Positions 1 through 9,988 of a stretch of DNA of 64,000 bases are shown here, in pieces (the stretch's first letter is position 1; the number at the start of each line of letters is the position of its first letter). Below the pieces are notes generated by a model, which did not search any database, was not told the origin of the DNA, and saw only the letters and a list, made by a program, of their open reading frames with translations. The position numbers and the translations under genes were made by a program. This stretch comes from an uncultured Lachnospiraceae bacterium. Lineage in GTDB: Bacteria; Bacillota; Clostridia; Lachnospirales; Lachnospiraceae. The stretch covers positions 113,444 through 177,443 of the forward strand of contig URUU01000001.1 of the NCBI GenBank assembly GCA_900551235.1, in the 5' to 3' direction.

Positions 1-798
1 AATATCACCCGCTGCATGAACATTCTGGAAAATGAGCTGGAATGTAAACTGTTTGTACGCTCCAACCGTGGAGTCACACTGACACCGGAGGGAGAAAAAC
101 TGTTCCAGCATGTTGCCATTGCCTATGAACAGCTCTCTACCGCAGAATCCGAGCTGAAAAAAGACAAAAGTCTGGAGAGCGGTCTTATCACCATTGGCGC
201 AAGTGAGACGGCTCTGCGTCTGCTGCTGCTTGACCGCCTGGAAACCTTTCACGCACAGTACCCGGGGGTCCGTCTGAAAATCTCCAATTTTTCCACGCCG
301 CAGTCCATTCAGGCACTGGAAAACGGACTGGCCGATATTTCCGTTGTCACAACACCGCTCAAACTAAAAAAATCCATGCGTCATTATACGCTTGCTTCTT
401 TCCGTGAGATTCTGATCGCCGGACCTAAATACGCTGACTTTTCCTCCAGAATCCATCATCTCTCAGAGCTTACAGACATTCCTTTTATTTCTCTTGGGCA
501 AAATACAGGAACAAGAGAAATGCATATCAACTATTTTCTGCAGCATGATCTGCCATTTTATCCGGATATCGAGGCGGCTACCGCAGATCAGATCCTGCCG
601 ATGATAAGGCACAATCTCGGAATCGGATTTTATCCGCAGGAACTGGCAGAGGAAGCCATAAAAAAAGGCGAAGTGGTACAACTCCACCTCACCTCAAAAA
701 TCCCGGAACGCGAAATCTGTCTGATCTGGGACAAAAACCGTCCAAAAAGTATTGCCGTCCGCAAGCTTATGGATGCATTGCAGACGGCAAACATGTAG
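1..798 (+). CDS. LysR-family transcriptional regulator, 5'-truncated by window edge
   Basis: The frame is open from base 1, so the true start lies outside the window. The first visible residues carry the end of a LysR winged helix-turn-helix (FVRSNRGVTLTPEGEKL). A linker helix follows, then a LysR substrate-binding domain of about 190 residues beginning near the segment GLITIGASETALRLLL. Regulators of this family bind DNA as tetramers and respond to a small metabolite. The ligand and target genes cannot be told, because the usual divergent target would lie upstream of the window. The gene converges on eno with a 19-bp gap and no clear shared terminator. The family call is firm; the role is open. 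Confidence 0.9.
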   Translation, partial: NITRCMNILENELECKLFVRSNRGVTLTPEGEKLFQHVAIAYEQLSTAESELKKDKSLESGLITIGASETALRLLLLDRLETFHAQYPGVRLKISNFSTPQSIQALENGLADISVVTTPLKLKKSMRHYTLASFREILIAGPKYADFSSRIHHLSELTDIPFISLGQNTGTREMHINYFLQHDLPFYPDIEAATADQILPMIRHNLGIGFYPQELAEEAIKKGEVVQLHLTSKIPEREICLIWDKNRPKSIAVRKLMDALQTANM

Positions 799-817
799 AT
801 TACAGGAAGTATGTATA

Positions 818-2221
<1,404 letters not shown>

Positions 2222-2233
2222 CTAACCGCCATT

Positions 2234-2262
2234 AGAATAGCATAACTGGCATGTGAAATCAA
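2234..2262 (-). promoter_or_regulatory. Sigma-A-type promoter of eno
   Basis: On the minus strand the -35 is TTGATT (2257-2262) and the -10 is TATTCT (2234-2239), with a 17-bp spacer. It lies about 125 bp upstream of the chosen enolase start. The 5' leader of roughly 110 nt shows no recognisable riboswitch. Confidence 0.65.
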
Positions 2263-2311
2263 GGCGAACTTCTTCGTTGGATTGAGAAAATTTTATCAAT
2301 TTCATAGGTTA

Positions 2312-4012
2312 TCATTCCCTGTCATCGCTGCAGATCAACACTTTTTTCCCGGAAAAGGCAAAACCATAGTGACGGATTCTTTCTTTTTCTGTACCGGCTG
2401 TAAGTAATTCCTTATCGTATTGCTTTTGCCTGATCTGTTTCAGTGCCGCTTCTGCCGTATCATGCAAAGTCTTCTCTTCTTCCGTGTCCTGCACTTTAAA
2501 TTCCAGAACGATTCCGTGATCCTGTGATTTTAGCGGTACCAGCATGACATCATATCGTCCAAAACCACTCTCCCTGTTGGAGCAAACGGCATAACGATCA
2601 CGAAGTTCTACCAGCAGTCCCAGCACAAATCCATGATAAAAACGTTCCGGCTGTGTTCTTTGGGATGGATGGCTTCCAGTATCAAAACTGCTGAATGTCG
2701 CAAGTGCCACATCATTCATGTAATGGTTCATTTCCTTTACATTTCCATCTAACAGTGCCTTAACAAATGCATTATAATTTACGGATGAGTCTGCAAACCA
2801 GCCTTTGAACATTTCTATAAACATACGCACCGTCTCCAGATTTGTGATGTTCAGATGGTACCATGGTTCCAGAAATTCTCCTTTGTATTCTACTTTTTCC
2901 ACTTTCAGATAGCCGGCGGCAAGAAGCAGACTCCAGATGGCTGTCCTGCTTTTATCTAGCTGGTCAAATACAATCTGTTCATCAAAGCTGACCACAATCT
3001 CTTTTTGCTGCAGAAGATCTTCCATTTTTTCCTTCACATCGGCTGCTGCTGTACGAATCAGACGATTGACCAGCGTATTTTCACTGGTTGAAGCCCAGTA
3101 CGGCGCAATTTTTTTCTTATCCAGAAAGTTGGTGATCGACCAGGGATTGTAGATATCCTTTTGTATGCCAAAAGCAAACCCGTCATACCATTTTTTCACT
3201 TCTTCTTTTCGCTCAGAAAGCTGAAATTTCTCCAGTGAATCAAACACTTCCTGCTCCGTAAATCCAAAACAAGTGCAGTACTGCTCTGATGTCGTAGTAA
3301 TAACATTTAAATTATTGAGATCCGAAAAGACAGATTCTTTTGAAACTCTTGTAATCCCCGTCATCAGTCCACGTTCCAGATACGGATTGGTTTTAAAAGC
3401 AGCATTAAAGAGATTCCGGATAAAGGAAACAAATGCATCCCAATATCCATTTACATATGCTTCCTGCATTGGCGTATCGTATTCATCCAGCAATAAAATC
3501 ACTTTTTTTCCATAATAACGATATAAATACAGGCACAGTTGTCCAAGAGCGAGCGAACACTCTGCATCTCCCATATACATCGTAACATCACGAAAAGCCT
3601 GTTTTTCATTTTCGCTGAGATATGCGTCCTCCAGAAGATAACGGTGCTGTTCATACAACGCAGCAATCTGTGCTTTGATCTGCAGTTTGGTATCTTCCAG
3701 ATTATCGGATTTCACAGATGCAAAACTCAAAAACAGCACCGGCCATTTCCCCTGCATCTCCCGGTAAGCAGCCTGTTTCCATATGGAAAGTCCTTCGAAC
3801 AGATCCTCTCTGTTGGCATACCGATTCGAAAAAAAGCACTGAAGCATACTCATATTTAATGTTTTCCCAAAACGGCGCGGTCTTGTGATCAGCGTAACCT
3901 CATCTGCCGCTTCCCACCATTCCCGGATAAAATCCGTTTTGTCAATGTAAAAATAATGATTTTCACGAATCGATGCAAAATCCTGCTTTCCAATGCTCAC
4001 AACTTCTGCCAT
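2312..4012 (-). CDS. AAA-ATPase-like protein with C-terminal PD-(D/E)XK nuclease-like domain
   Basis: The 566-aa protein matches the AAA-ATPase_like plus PDDEXK_9 architecture, a family common and often multicopy in gut Firmicutes and Bacteroidetes. An N-terminal FYIDKTDFI motif precedes a Walker A-like RPRRFGKT (about residues 44-51). The Walker B-like stretch VILLLDEYDTP lies near residue 180. The C-terminal part has a nuclease-superfamily signature, YDVMLVPLK then GIVLEFKVQ. The cellular role of the family is not established. The start ATG has AGGAG in the tail of the upstream gene, whose stop lies 3 bp before it, so the two are probably co-transcribed. Family is clear, function unknown. 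Confidence 0.9.
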   Translation of the reverse strand: MAEVVSIGKQDFASIRENHYFYIDKTDFIREWWEAADEVTLITRPRRFGKTLNMSMLQCFFSNRYANREDLFEGLSIWKQAAYREMQGKWPVLFLSFASVKSDNLEDTKLQIKAQIAALYEQHRYLLEDAYLSENEKQAFRDVTMYMGDAECSLALGQLCLYLYRYYGKKVILLLDEYDTPMQEAYVNGYWDAFVSFIRNLFNAAFKTNPYLERGLMTGITRVSKESVFSDLNNLNVITTTSEQYCTCFGFTEQEVFDSLEKFQLSERKEEVKKWYDGFAFGIQKDIYNPWSITNFLDKKKIAPYWASTSENTLVNRLIRTAAADVKEKMEDLLQQKEIVVSFDEQIVFDQLDKSRTAIWSLLLAAGYLKVEKVEYKGEFLEPWYHLNITNLETVRMFIEMFKGWFADSSVNYNAFVKALLDGNVKEMNHYMNDVALATFSSFDTGSHPSQRTQPERFYHGFVLGLLVELRDRYAVCSNRESGFGRYDVMLVPLKSQDHGIVLEFKVQDTEEEKTLHDTAEAALKQIRQKQYDKELLTAGTEKERIRHYGFAFSGKKVLICSDDRE

Positions 4013-4015
4013 ACT

Positions 4016-4519
4016 TTATTCTCCTGTCACAAGAATCTGACACATCTTCATAGTCTCAAGAGCTGCCAGATGTGTCTGAGGTGTCACTCCCGCACAGCAG
4101 CTCGCATCCACCGTAATCTCCACAGATGGAAACGTTGCTTTGAGGATCAGAGCATTTGATACCACGCAGATATCCGTGCAAAGTCCGACCATCTCAATCT
4201 CCTGAAACGTTCTTTCATTCCAGTGCGTCCATCCGAAAGTCGGCTTATCAATGTAAGTACAGCCTTCTACTTCCAGACCATCTGCGATCTGCCATCCTTT
4301 TGTTCCCTCGATGCAGTGCACAACCGGAAGCTTTTTGCCCTCCGGGGTGTCCAGATAATCACTCTGGTGCGTATCTCTTGTAAAGATGATCTCATCCCCG
4401 CGATTTTTGTATTCCTGGATCTTTTTCTTTACGTTCGGCACGATTGCCTGCGCTTCTTTCGTTCCTAATGAACCGTCAATAAAATCATTCTGCATATCTA
4501 CTACGATCAGTGTTTTCAT
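4016..4519 (-). CDS. Isochorismatase-family cysteine hydrolase, nicotinamidase-like
   Basis: The 167-aa protein has the Asp-Lys-Cys triad of the family: D8 in VVDMQNDF, K92 in IDKPTFGWTHW and C118 in LCTDICV. D49, H51 and H68 (FTRDTH and VVHC) match the metal-binding D-x-H...H set of nicotinamidases. HCIEGTKGW is also nicotinamidase-like. The likely reaction is hydrolysis of nicotinamide to nicotinate for NAD salvage, although a related amidase is possible. The longest frame adds nine residues. The ATG at 4519 is preferred because GGAGG lies about 10 nt upstream. It leads a two-gene unit with the AAA-ATPase-like gene. Confidence 0.88.
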   Translation of the reverse strand: MKTLIVVDMQNDFIDGSLGTKEAQAIVPNVKKKIQEYKNRGDEIIFTRDTHQSDYLDTPEGKKLPVVHCIEGTKGWQIADGLEVEGCTYIDKPTFGWTHWNERTFQEIEMVGLCTDICVVSNALILKATFPSVEITVDASCCAGVTPQTHLAALETMKMCQILVTGE

Positions 4520-4576
4520 AATTAACTGTCCTCCATTTCTTTCCATTCACGCTTACGATCTGTAAGGATTTTCTGA

Positions 4577-4604
4577 TATATATCTTACTTCATCTTAGCA
4601 TCAA
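4577..4604 (-). promoter_or_regulatory. Probable promoter of the nicotinamidase-like gene
   Basis: Minus-strand TTGATG (4599-4604) and an AT-rich TATATA (4577-4582) are 16 bp apart, about 58 bp upstream of the ATG. The -10 can be shifted by one or two bases within the TATATAT run. Confidence 0.45.
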
Positions 4605-4669
4605 TTTTGTTCTTTCACAAGAGTTATAATATCCATCCGCCAAAAGAAGCTAACAATCCCCATGGAACA

Positions 4670-4705
4670 GTAACAACCCCAGAGTCGCATCTCTGGGGTT
4701 GCTAC
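4670..4705 (-). terminator. Strong hairpin after the 1453-aa secreted-protein gene
   Basis: A 15-bp inverted repeat (GTAACAACCCCAGAG with CTCTGGGGTTGCTAC, one mismatch) with a 6-nt loop begins one base after the stop codon. No long U tract follows on the minus strand, so it may act as a bidirectional terminator or as an mRNA 3'-end stabiliser. Confidence 0.6.
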
Positions 4706-4706
4706 T

Positions 4707-7700
4707 TTACTTCTTAATCTTCACGCTTTTTGCCTGTCCTTTTCCTTTGAGGATATTCTTATAGGCTTTCCGTTTCTTTTTCGGTACTTTGATGACTGCT
4801 TTTTTGGCAATACCCTTGAACGCATTTTTCCCTACGGATTTTTTTGTAAGCTGTGTCGATGTAATCTTAATATTCTTCAGCTTTTTGCAGCCGGAAAATG
4901 CATTCGCACCAATCTTGCTGACATTCTTTCCAATGGTGACTTTTTTCAGTTTTATATTCTTCTTAAAAGCATTTTTGCTGATCGCGGTCACTTTGAAAGT
5001 GAACTTGCCATCTTCGCTTTTGATGGTTGCCGGTATAACAAAAGTACGGTTTGTTTTCTTAAGTGGTTTTACCAGTGCTGCGGTATTTCCTTTTGTTCCG
5101 ACAGCGGTTACACGGTAAATGGCATTTTTTGTACGGATCACAGTTCCAGGTGCCGGAGTTTTTGTCTGCGGCGTGGTGCTGTTAGATGGTTTTGTAGTTT
5201 CTGCTTCTTTGTACAGGATCACATAGGCGGTATTGTTGTCTTCTTTACAGTCTCCGCCCTGTACATCTGCCTGCATGGTGAGATACACCGCACCGTTTTC
5301 ATTATAAGTAAGATCTTTTTTCTTTACGGTAAAGGATACCTGTGTTTTCCCATTTGCTGCGATCTGCAGTCCGGTCTTTTTCTGCAGGACTGTTTTCTGA
5401 TCTGCATCAGCATAGAGGGTAAGGTCTGTCACTGCTGAAATTCTGCTCTGGTTCTGCATTGCTGCCGTGATCTGTACTTCGTCTGTCGTTTCGTTCCAGC
5501 TTCGCTGCAATTCGATGTCTGGCTGTCCGATGGTTGTCTGTACTGTATTTGCACTCTTATCCGTCTGACCTTCGGCTGCCATGGAAATCGAAGCCCGCTG
5601 TGTAGTCATAACTTTGCTCAGATCCATATATACCGTACCAGAAGTACTCTCTCCAGGCTCCAGATCAACCGGAACAGCCTCTTTGATCTTTGTTCCGTCT
5701 GCAAGTGTGATCTCAATCTCTGCCTGATCGATCTTATTATCTTCTACATTCGTCACATAGTAATCCACACCGGTAAGACCATTTTGGATATCATCTTCAT
5801 CAACGGAAAGTCCTGCCAGCTCCAGTTTTGCTTCCTGATTTTTGCTGATATTTACCAGTGCATTGCGGTTGTTTTCGGTATCCAGTACATTTGCAAGGAT
5901 CTGCCAGTTTCCATTTTCATCAAGGATCGGGGAATAATAACGCCACATCTGGTTTTTCTTTTCCATCAGCGTAACCGGCTCTGAATAACCATCTGCCGTT
6001 TTCATGGAAGCTCTCAGACTTCCCATGCCGGTTTCTTCATCGTAAATACTCCAGATATAACCTGCTTTTTCACCATTGCTGCAATAACGTACCTGTCCGC
6101 CAAAGGAACCTTCTCCGGCTGTATAGGAAGAAAGCTGTTTGTCTGCAAGATCATAGCGGTAAAGTGTTCCATTTGAGACGCATCCGATGCTTCCGTCCGC
6201 ATAATGCAGACTGGTGATCGTGCCGTCCTCAGCTTCCGTTCCCATATCAGAAAATTCTGTAAATACATTTCCATCCTTGCCAAATACGGCATTTGTACCG
6301 TCACCTGAACCAACAAAGGCACAGTCTGGTGCGCCGTTGTTTTCATAAACGACATATTCATCAATGCTTTCGGATGCCGTTGTCAGGATCTGCTCTGTAC
6401 TAAAAGCAGTTCCATTTTTTGTTGCTGTATAAATGCGGTTTGTTCCGCTTTCCTGCATCAGGCTTGCATCATCATTGCGTACCCAGGAAACGATGACTTT
6501 ATCACTATTTTCTGCAATATGCGGCATCATATCACAGGCGTCATTATCCGTGATACGGGTGACATTTCCAAACATGCCTGTGCTGTCATCAAACTCTGCA
6601 TAATAGATTTCTGAATTTTCTGCCATTTGCTGCATGACACCGGTGCTGTCCAGTGACACATCTCCAGTCACCTGCGTCTTTTCCTTCTGCCATGCCAGAA
6701 CCAGTTTTCCATTTACTACTTTCATATCGGCATACAGGTCGGCACATCCATCATCCAGAACCGCTTTTGGCTCCGACCAGATACCATTCTGGTATACCGA
6801 ATATTTCAAGACGGTACTGTTCAGGGTGCTGCGGCTGTTATCATATGCCTGGAATACCAGCACTTTCTTTCCATTTATTTCTGCCTGCATTGGCAGAGCA
6901 GACGGAAGCACGGCATACTGGAGAGTGTCGATGGTATTTTGCACACCTCTGGTTTTTCTGGTTCTGCCCATCCAGGCACTGGTATCTTCTGCAAAAGCGG
7001 TGTCCATTTCCTGGAAAGACTCCTGTGGAATCTGGAGTGTTTTCCCTGATTTTTTATTTTTCGTTGTATCCCAAAGTGTAGTTTTATATAGTGCAAGCGG
7101 ATAGGTTTGGTCGATCACCAGGATCAAACTTACGTGAACGGAAGCACTTGCTTCAAATTCCCCCTTCGTTGCCGGGATCAGGGTGATCGGAACAGAAGCT
7201 TTACCCTGTGCACCGATGGTCGCCACCTTATTGATTCCATAACCGCCTTCCAGCGTGATCGATGGTGTAAGTTTTAAACTTCCATCAGCAACCTGCAGGG
7301 ATTTCTTTTCATAATCATATTTTGGTCCGATTTTACCAGAAAGCTTTACACCGCCCTCCAGTGAGAGATAGAGCGGACCGATCGGTGTAGCAAACTGCCA
7401 GGATGCACTGCCCTTCCACTCAGCATCACTTTGTATCTTTCCTGTATCAGATATGATCCGTCCATATTTATCATATTTTGTTTCAAAATATCCCACCACG
7501 GAAAGTTTTGGCAGCACCTTAAATCCCTTTGTATCTAATACAGACAGTGATCTGGCACCCCATCTGTTTTTGAATGCCTTCAAACACTCTGCACGTCCTG
7601 TATATTTATCAAGATCTTCAATACTACTCTTATATTTGTCCCAGGTCGTCTTATTATCAAACAGATCACTTCTTCCAATTCCGACGGTTCCCTTGATCGT

Positions 7701-9068
7701 ATAACTTCCATCCCGTTGATCTGTTTCCTTTGCGATTTCTACCGGAAACATCATAGTTTTCAAAGAATAATCCCCCGGAAAGAATTTGCCTGCGCCGCCT
7801 GTTACCTGTGCACTCTTTTCTTCCCCAAGAATCAGATTGCCGCCAGCTTCGATTACCTGATTGCTGCCGCTGTTGCCATTTCCGCCGGTATTACCGCCAC
7901 TGTTGTTATTTCCATTGTTGCCATTGTTACTATTATCAGGTTTTGAACCTCGCATTTCATCAGAACACACCGTTCCCGCATAAGACCAGAGATCAGAAGA
8001 TGAAAGATTAAGATTCAAAGCGGGACACACACCATTATCATAACTATACACATAACGACCATAACGGTCAACGTAACCGTTGTTAAAAACCTTCATAGTA
8101 TCCTTCGTATAATCGCCCGGCGTGCGGAGCCACCAATCGCAGTTTCCATCACTGTAACTGCTCCACACTCCCTTTGCTTTGGCATACGTACTGCTCTTTC
8201 TTCTTCTCGCTTCATCATATGTATTATACGCTTCTGCAAACCCGTAAGAGCCGGCTTTTGTGCCGTAAACCTCCTGCTCGGAGAGCAGGAAGATCTTGTC
8301 GGTTGTGTGATTACCGCCCTCTGTCCCATATTCCAGATTATCTGCATTTTCCACTTCGGTTGTGCGGATTGCCTGCTGCTGTGCACTGCTGAATGCATCC
8401 TGCAAAAAGCTGTCACTGCGGTAATCCATCTTCGGCTCATTCTTTTCCGGACCATATCCATTGAGCCAGCTTCGCATACTGCCCTTCTCCCAGGTGACAT
8501 TTGTATAATTGTTATTGTACCTCTGGTCATCCAGTGCCAGGTCTGCCTGAAGGAAAGCCTGACCGCCTGCGGTACTTAAAACACGCCACTTGATCGGTTC
8601 ATATCGGAAATAGTGCCAGGAAGTATTGTCCTTCCATCTATAATATGTCATGCTCGCTGAGTCTGAACAGCTGTAAGTGGCATCCTCCTGTTTCATCCGG
8701 CGGTATTTGTTTCCATCCAGCGTGATTTCATTGTCACTCCACCCACCTGCCGTTTCCAACTTTTGAAACAGAGCGGCATCCTCGATGATATCTATCTTTG
8801 GATTATAATAACCTATAAAGATCGCATCATAACCTGCTGCATCCGCCACCACCTCCCTCTGCGGATAACTTCCAAACCAGATGCAGTCCCAGGTCACCTT
8901 CTGTCCGGCTTTCATGCTGTCATCTTTTACAATACGTGGATTTTTCAGGGTTACGGATGCTGCCTTTGCTTCTTTTTGTGGTATAACAAGTGATGTCACC
9001 GGCAGTGCGGTGACTGCTAGTGTGGCTGACAGAAATCCTGCCAGCAGTTGCTTTGTTGTTTTTTTCAT
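4707..9068 (-). CDS. Large secreted protein: DUF6273 domain, long central region, BspA-like leucine-rich C-terminus
   Basis: The 1453-aa product starts with a signal peptide (MKKTTKQLLAGFLSATLAV, cleavage near AKA at residue 36). Residues about 60-370 look like DUF6273: WFGSYPQREV, RWRVL-type strands, IFLLSEQEV, WWLRTPG and VCPALNLNL. An Asn/Gly-rich linker follows near 385-410. A long central part includes an Ig/CARDB-like stretch before the C-terminus. The last ~120 residues are a BspA-type leucine-rich cassette (KLKKVTIGKNVSKIGANAF). No LPXTG motif or C-terminal helix is seen, so it is probably released or held non-covalently. The ATG at 9068 has AAAGGTG upstream. The gene ends the kinase operon, 59 bp after the preceding gene, and may be a ligand or substrate for those receptors (inference). 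Confidence 0.85.
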   Translation of the reverse strand: MKKTTKQLLAGFLSATLAVTALPVTSLVIPQKEAKAASVTLKNPRIVKDDSMKAGQKVTWDCIWFGSYPQREVVADAAGYDAIFIGYYNPKIDIIEDAALFQKLETAGGWSDNEITLDGNKYRRMKQEDATYSCSDSASMTYYRWKDNTSWHYFRYEPIKWRVLSTAGGQAFLQADLALDDQRYNNNYTNVTWEKGSMRSWLNGYGPEKNEPKMDYRSDSFLQDAFSSAQQQAIRTTEVENADNLEYGTEGGNHTTDKIFLLSEQEVYGTKAGSYGFAEAYNTYDEARRRKSSTYAKAKGVWSSYSDGNCDWWLRTPGDYTKDTMKVFNNGYVDRYGRYVYSYDNGVCPALNLNLSSSDLWSYAGTVCSDEMRGSKPDNSNNGNNGNNNSGGNTGGNGNSGSNQVIEAGGNLILGEEKSAQVTGGAGKFFPGDYSLKTMMFPVEIAKETDQRDGSYTIKGTVGIGRSDLFDNKTTWDKYKSSIEDLDKYTGRAECLKAFKNRWGARSLSVLDTKGFKVLPKLSVVGYFETKYDKYGRIISDTGKIQSDAEWKGSASWQFATPIGPLYLSLEGGVKLSGKIGPKYDYEKKSLQVADGSLKLTPSITLEGGYGINKVATIGAQGKASVPITLIPATKGEFEASASVHVSLILVIDQTYPLALYKTTLWDTTKNKKSGKTLQIPQESFQEMDTAFAEDTSAWMGRTRKTRGVQNTIDTLQYAVLPSALPMQAEINGKKVLVFQAYDNSRSTLNSTVLKYSVYQNGIWSEPKAVLDDGCADLYADMKVVNGKLVLAWQKEKTQVTGDVSLDSTGVMQQMAENSEIYYAEFDDSTGMFGNVTRITDNDACDMMPHIAENSDKVIVSWVRNDDASLMQESGTNRIYTATKNGTAFSTEQILTTASESIDEYVVYENNGAPDCAFVGSGDGTNAVFGKDGNVFTEFSDMGTEAEDGTITSLHYADGSIGCVSNGTLYRYDLADKQLSSYTAGEGSFGGQVRYCSNGEKAGYIWSIYDEETGMGSLRASMKTADGYSEPVTLMEKKNQMWRYYSPILDENGNWQILANVLDTENNRNALVNISKNQEAKLELAGLSVDEDDIQNGLTGVDYYVTNVEDNKIDQAEIEITLADGTKIKEAVPVDLEPGESTSGTVYMDLSKVMTTQRASISMAAEGQTDKSANTVQTTIGQPDIELQRSWNETTDEVQITAAMQNQSRISAVTDLTLYADADQKTVLQKKTGLQIAANGKTQVSFTVKKKDLTYNENGAVYLTMQADVQGGDCKEDNNTAYVILYKEAETTKPSNSTTPQTKTPAPGTVIRTKNAIYRVTAVGTKGNTAALVKPLKKTNRTFVIPATIKSEDGKFTFKVTAISKNAFKKNIKLKKVTIGKNVSKIGANAFSGCKKLKNIKITSTQLTKKSVGKNAFKGIAKKAVIKVPKKKRKAYKNILKGKGQAKSVKIKK
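4710..5030 (-). repeat. C-terminal LRR cassette repeat, copy 1
   Basis: This segment encodes the last ~107 residues of the 1453-aa secreted protein. It is nearly identical at DNA level to 16990-17310, in the same orientation 12.3 kb away. Differences are mostly single bases. It is a direct repeat able to support homologous recombination. Exact boundaries were judged by eye. Confidence 0.85.
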
Positions 9069-9127
9069 AGATTCACCTTTTCTTTCCATATGTATTTCTT
9101 TTCTTTTTTCCCTGTTTCCTTTTTATG

Positions 9128-9979
9128 TTACCAGCCTTTCCACGCAATTTTGTTCTCGTCGGCGATTTTCTGTAATTTCTTTTTTAATTTTTGTTCTTCT
9201 TCAGAATCGTTGCTGCGATAATACATCTCCCACTGTTTCTTGTCGGCATTTTTTGAAAGATGCAGTTCCGGGGATGTGTTTTTTTCTCCTGCCCAGACAG
9301 TAAAGGTGTCATAGCTGTAATATCCGGTTGTGAAGATACATGCCTGCAAAAGTTTGCGGATGGATTCGCTCACCGTTTCTGCATAAGCTCCATCCAGTTC
9401 CATATGCATCGTAATGTCCAAAAACAGATCGTCCGATTCCTCAACTTCTGCATCCGGCAGGATTTCTGCCAGCTTCTCCAGAAGCTGCGTTTTATTGTCA
9501 TCCCGGAAGGCATATTCTGTTTTTTCCTGCCTGCTTTCGCTGCTCAGTCTGCTTCCGGTTCCATACTGTACATCGATCAGCTCAAAACCACTTTCATACA
9601 GGAAAGCTTTCCGGGCAATGTCCAGCATCTCGATCAGTGGCTGCTGTGTCTCTGACAGGCTTTCGCTTTCCCCGATTTCTGTGACCGGAAAGAGATAAGT
9701 ACCTGACCTCTCCTGGCTTTCTTCGCCCGCTTTCAGTGGGGAAGGCGGACGTTCTGCCAGAGTATATTTTCCGGTGCTGCTCTCCAGCGTCAGATAAAGT
9801 GTCTGGTCTTTTAATGTTTCTTCCGGAATGTTGTTATATTCGCTCTGTACACACAATTCATAGCCGTTATCCGTTTTCTGAAGAGAAATTCCGGATACGT
9901 TCAGCAGGGAATTTCCCCAGGTATCTTCTATATGCAGCTCGATATGCGAAGCAAGGATTTCGGATAAAAATACTGACAT
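9128..9979 (-). CDS. C-terminal half of the pseudokinase receptor ectodomain (after an in-frame UAG)
   Basis: The 283-aa product has no signal peptide or membrane segment of its own. Its start, MSVFLSEILASHIELHI, lines up with MNQFLANLLTGYSFEV inside the neighbouring 624-aa ectodomain protein. Later segments also match: LFLDITMHMELDGAYAETV against EILDVNLALDLQKGYSKEA. It lies in the same frame as the upstream pseudokinase ORF, separated by TAG plus two codons. It is therefore most simply the distal part of one 742-residue protein. A GGAG about 10 nt before the ATG could let ribosomes restart and make a separate polypeptide. If made alone it would stay in the cytoplasm. Function unknown. Confidence 0.75.
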   Translation of the reverse strand: MSVFLSEILASHIELHIEDTWGNSLLNVSGISLQKTDNGYELCVQSEYNNIPEETLKDQTLYLTLESSTGKYTLAERPPSPLKAGEESQERSGTYLFPVTEIGESESLSETQQPLIEMLDIARKAFLYESGFELIDVQYGTGSRLSSESRQEKTEYAFRDDNKTQLLEKLAEILPDAEVEESDDLFLDITMHMELDGAYAETVSESIRKLLQACIFTTGYYSYDTFTVWAGEKNTSPELHLSKNADKKQWEMYYRSNDSEEEQKLKKKLQKIADENKIAWKGW

Positions 9980-9985
9980 ATCTTT

Positions 9986-9988
9986 CTA
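9986..9988 (-). other. In-frame UAG interrupting the pseudokinase receptor gene
   Basis: The codon is TAG where the paralogous protein has Gln (RTAQKDM against RVE-stop-KDM). One C-to-T change in CAG would produce it. The frame continues uninterrupted on both sides for a combined 743 codons. Confidence 0.85.

Noticed and set aside
9986..9988. UAG as a pyrrolysine codon
   Set aside because: No pyrrolysine genes or PYLIS-like context are visible, and the paralogue has Gln at this position; a nonsense change or ordinary readthrough is simpler.
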